This document shows positions 43,108 through 43,200 of a stretch of DNA of 43,200 nt, one piece after another. Each line of letters starts with the position of its first letter. Positions within the stretch are counted from its first letter, which is position 1. Position numbers and translations under genes: made by a program. Below the pieces are notes generated by a model. It was not told the origin of the DNA. It worked only from the letters and a program-made list of their open reading frames with translations, and did no database searches. The DNA lies in assembly GCA_945870455.1 (NCBI GenBank), contig CAMBSL010000018.1, forward strand, positions 1 through 43,200, given 5' to 3'. The DNA is from Pirellula staleyi DSM 6068 (GTDB taxonomy: Bacteria; Planctomycetota; Planctomycetia; Pirellulales; Pirellulaceae).

Positions 43108-43200
43108 ATGTTGAAGCGTATGTGTTTAGTGGCTTGTTTGATTCTTGTAAGTGTCAATAAATCAGACGCGGATGTCATTACAGGTTGGAATTTCAACAGC
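43108..43200 (+). CDS. Start of a secreted protein, cut by the window edge
   Basis: Thirty-one codons are visible: MLKRMCLVACLILVSVNKSD then ADVITGWNFNS. The first 20 or so form a signal peptide. A mature start of the type ADVITGWNFN is often seen in planctomycete proteins that carry a C-terminal PEP-CTERM sorting signal, but that end lies outside the window. GGGGAGAG is 6 nt upstream of the ATG. Confidence 0.65.
   Translation, partial: MLKRMCLVACLILVSVNKSDADVITGWNFNS

Overview
The window looks like chromosomal DNA from a planctomycete, most likely of the Pirellulaceae (Rhodopirellula-like). The strongest signs are a PSD1-type cytochrome c protein (DUF1549/DUF1553) followed directly by a DUF1501 protein, many small lipoproteins and secreted proteins of low complexity, isolated trpE and hisA genes outside biosynthetic operons, and loosely packed genes on both strands. 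No tRNA, rRNA operon, CRISPR array, transposase or phage gene was recognised.

Layout. 1-200: 5' end of rpsM (S13), minus strand. 201-640: repeat-rich gap ending in four 15-bp repeats that run into the ribosome binding site of the next gene. 641-3913: a giant fusion of all three AmmeMemoRadiSam components (radical SAM, AMMECR1, MEMO1). 3921-5668 (minus): mcsA-mcsB, the arginine-phosphorylation pair of protein quality control, divergent from trpE (5793-7310). 7780-17608: a surface-glycan locus with a degenerate FkbM-like protein, a two-domain glycosyltransferase, a GT4 glycosyltransferase, a sugar C-methyltransferase, a GDP-mannose 4,6-dehydratase-like enzyme and a true FkbM methyltransferase. 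Inside it (12731-13909) is a graveyard: a broken, inverted paralogue of the FkbM-like plus glycosyltransferase pair and a methyltransferase fragment on the other strand.

17757-25336 is mostly housekeeping: a lipoprotein, acpP-fabF (fatty acid synthesis), hisA, a small secreted protein, a hypothetical gene, an orphan CheY-like receiver, a PfkB-family kinase and an SDR oxidoreductase. 25570-32286: a SYLF-domain protein, a membrane-anchored endonuclease/exonuclease/phosphatase protein with a tandem-repeat linker, a small lipoprotein, a C-terminally short PII protein, a FabZ-like dehydratase, a small membrane protein and an acyl-CoA/acyl-ACP synthetase. 32496-42716: a repeat-rich lipoprotein, the PSD1/DUF1501 pair, an RlmI-type rRNA methyltransferase whose PUA domain carries a repeat insertion, a sugar epimerase/isomerase and a TlpA-like thioredoxin. 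A secreted protein starts at 43108 and runs off the end.

Recurring theme: short in-phase tandem repeats (12 or 15 bp) inside coding regions, and hairpin-forming repeats between genes. The most notable items are the AmmeMemoRadiSam fusion with an apparent degenerate second AMMECR1 module, the decayed inverted duplication in the glycan locus, and the -AA C-termini shared by most glycan-locus proteins. Functions come from motif recognition by eye; no database search was run.
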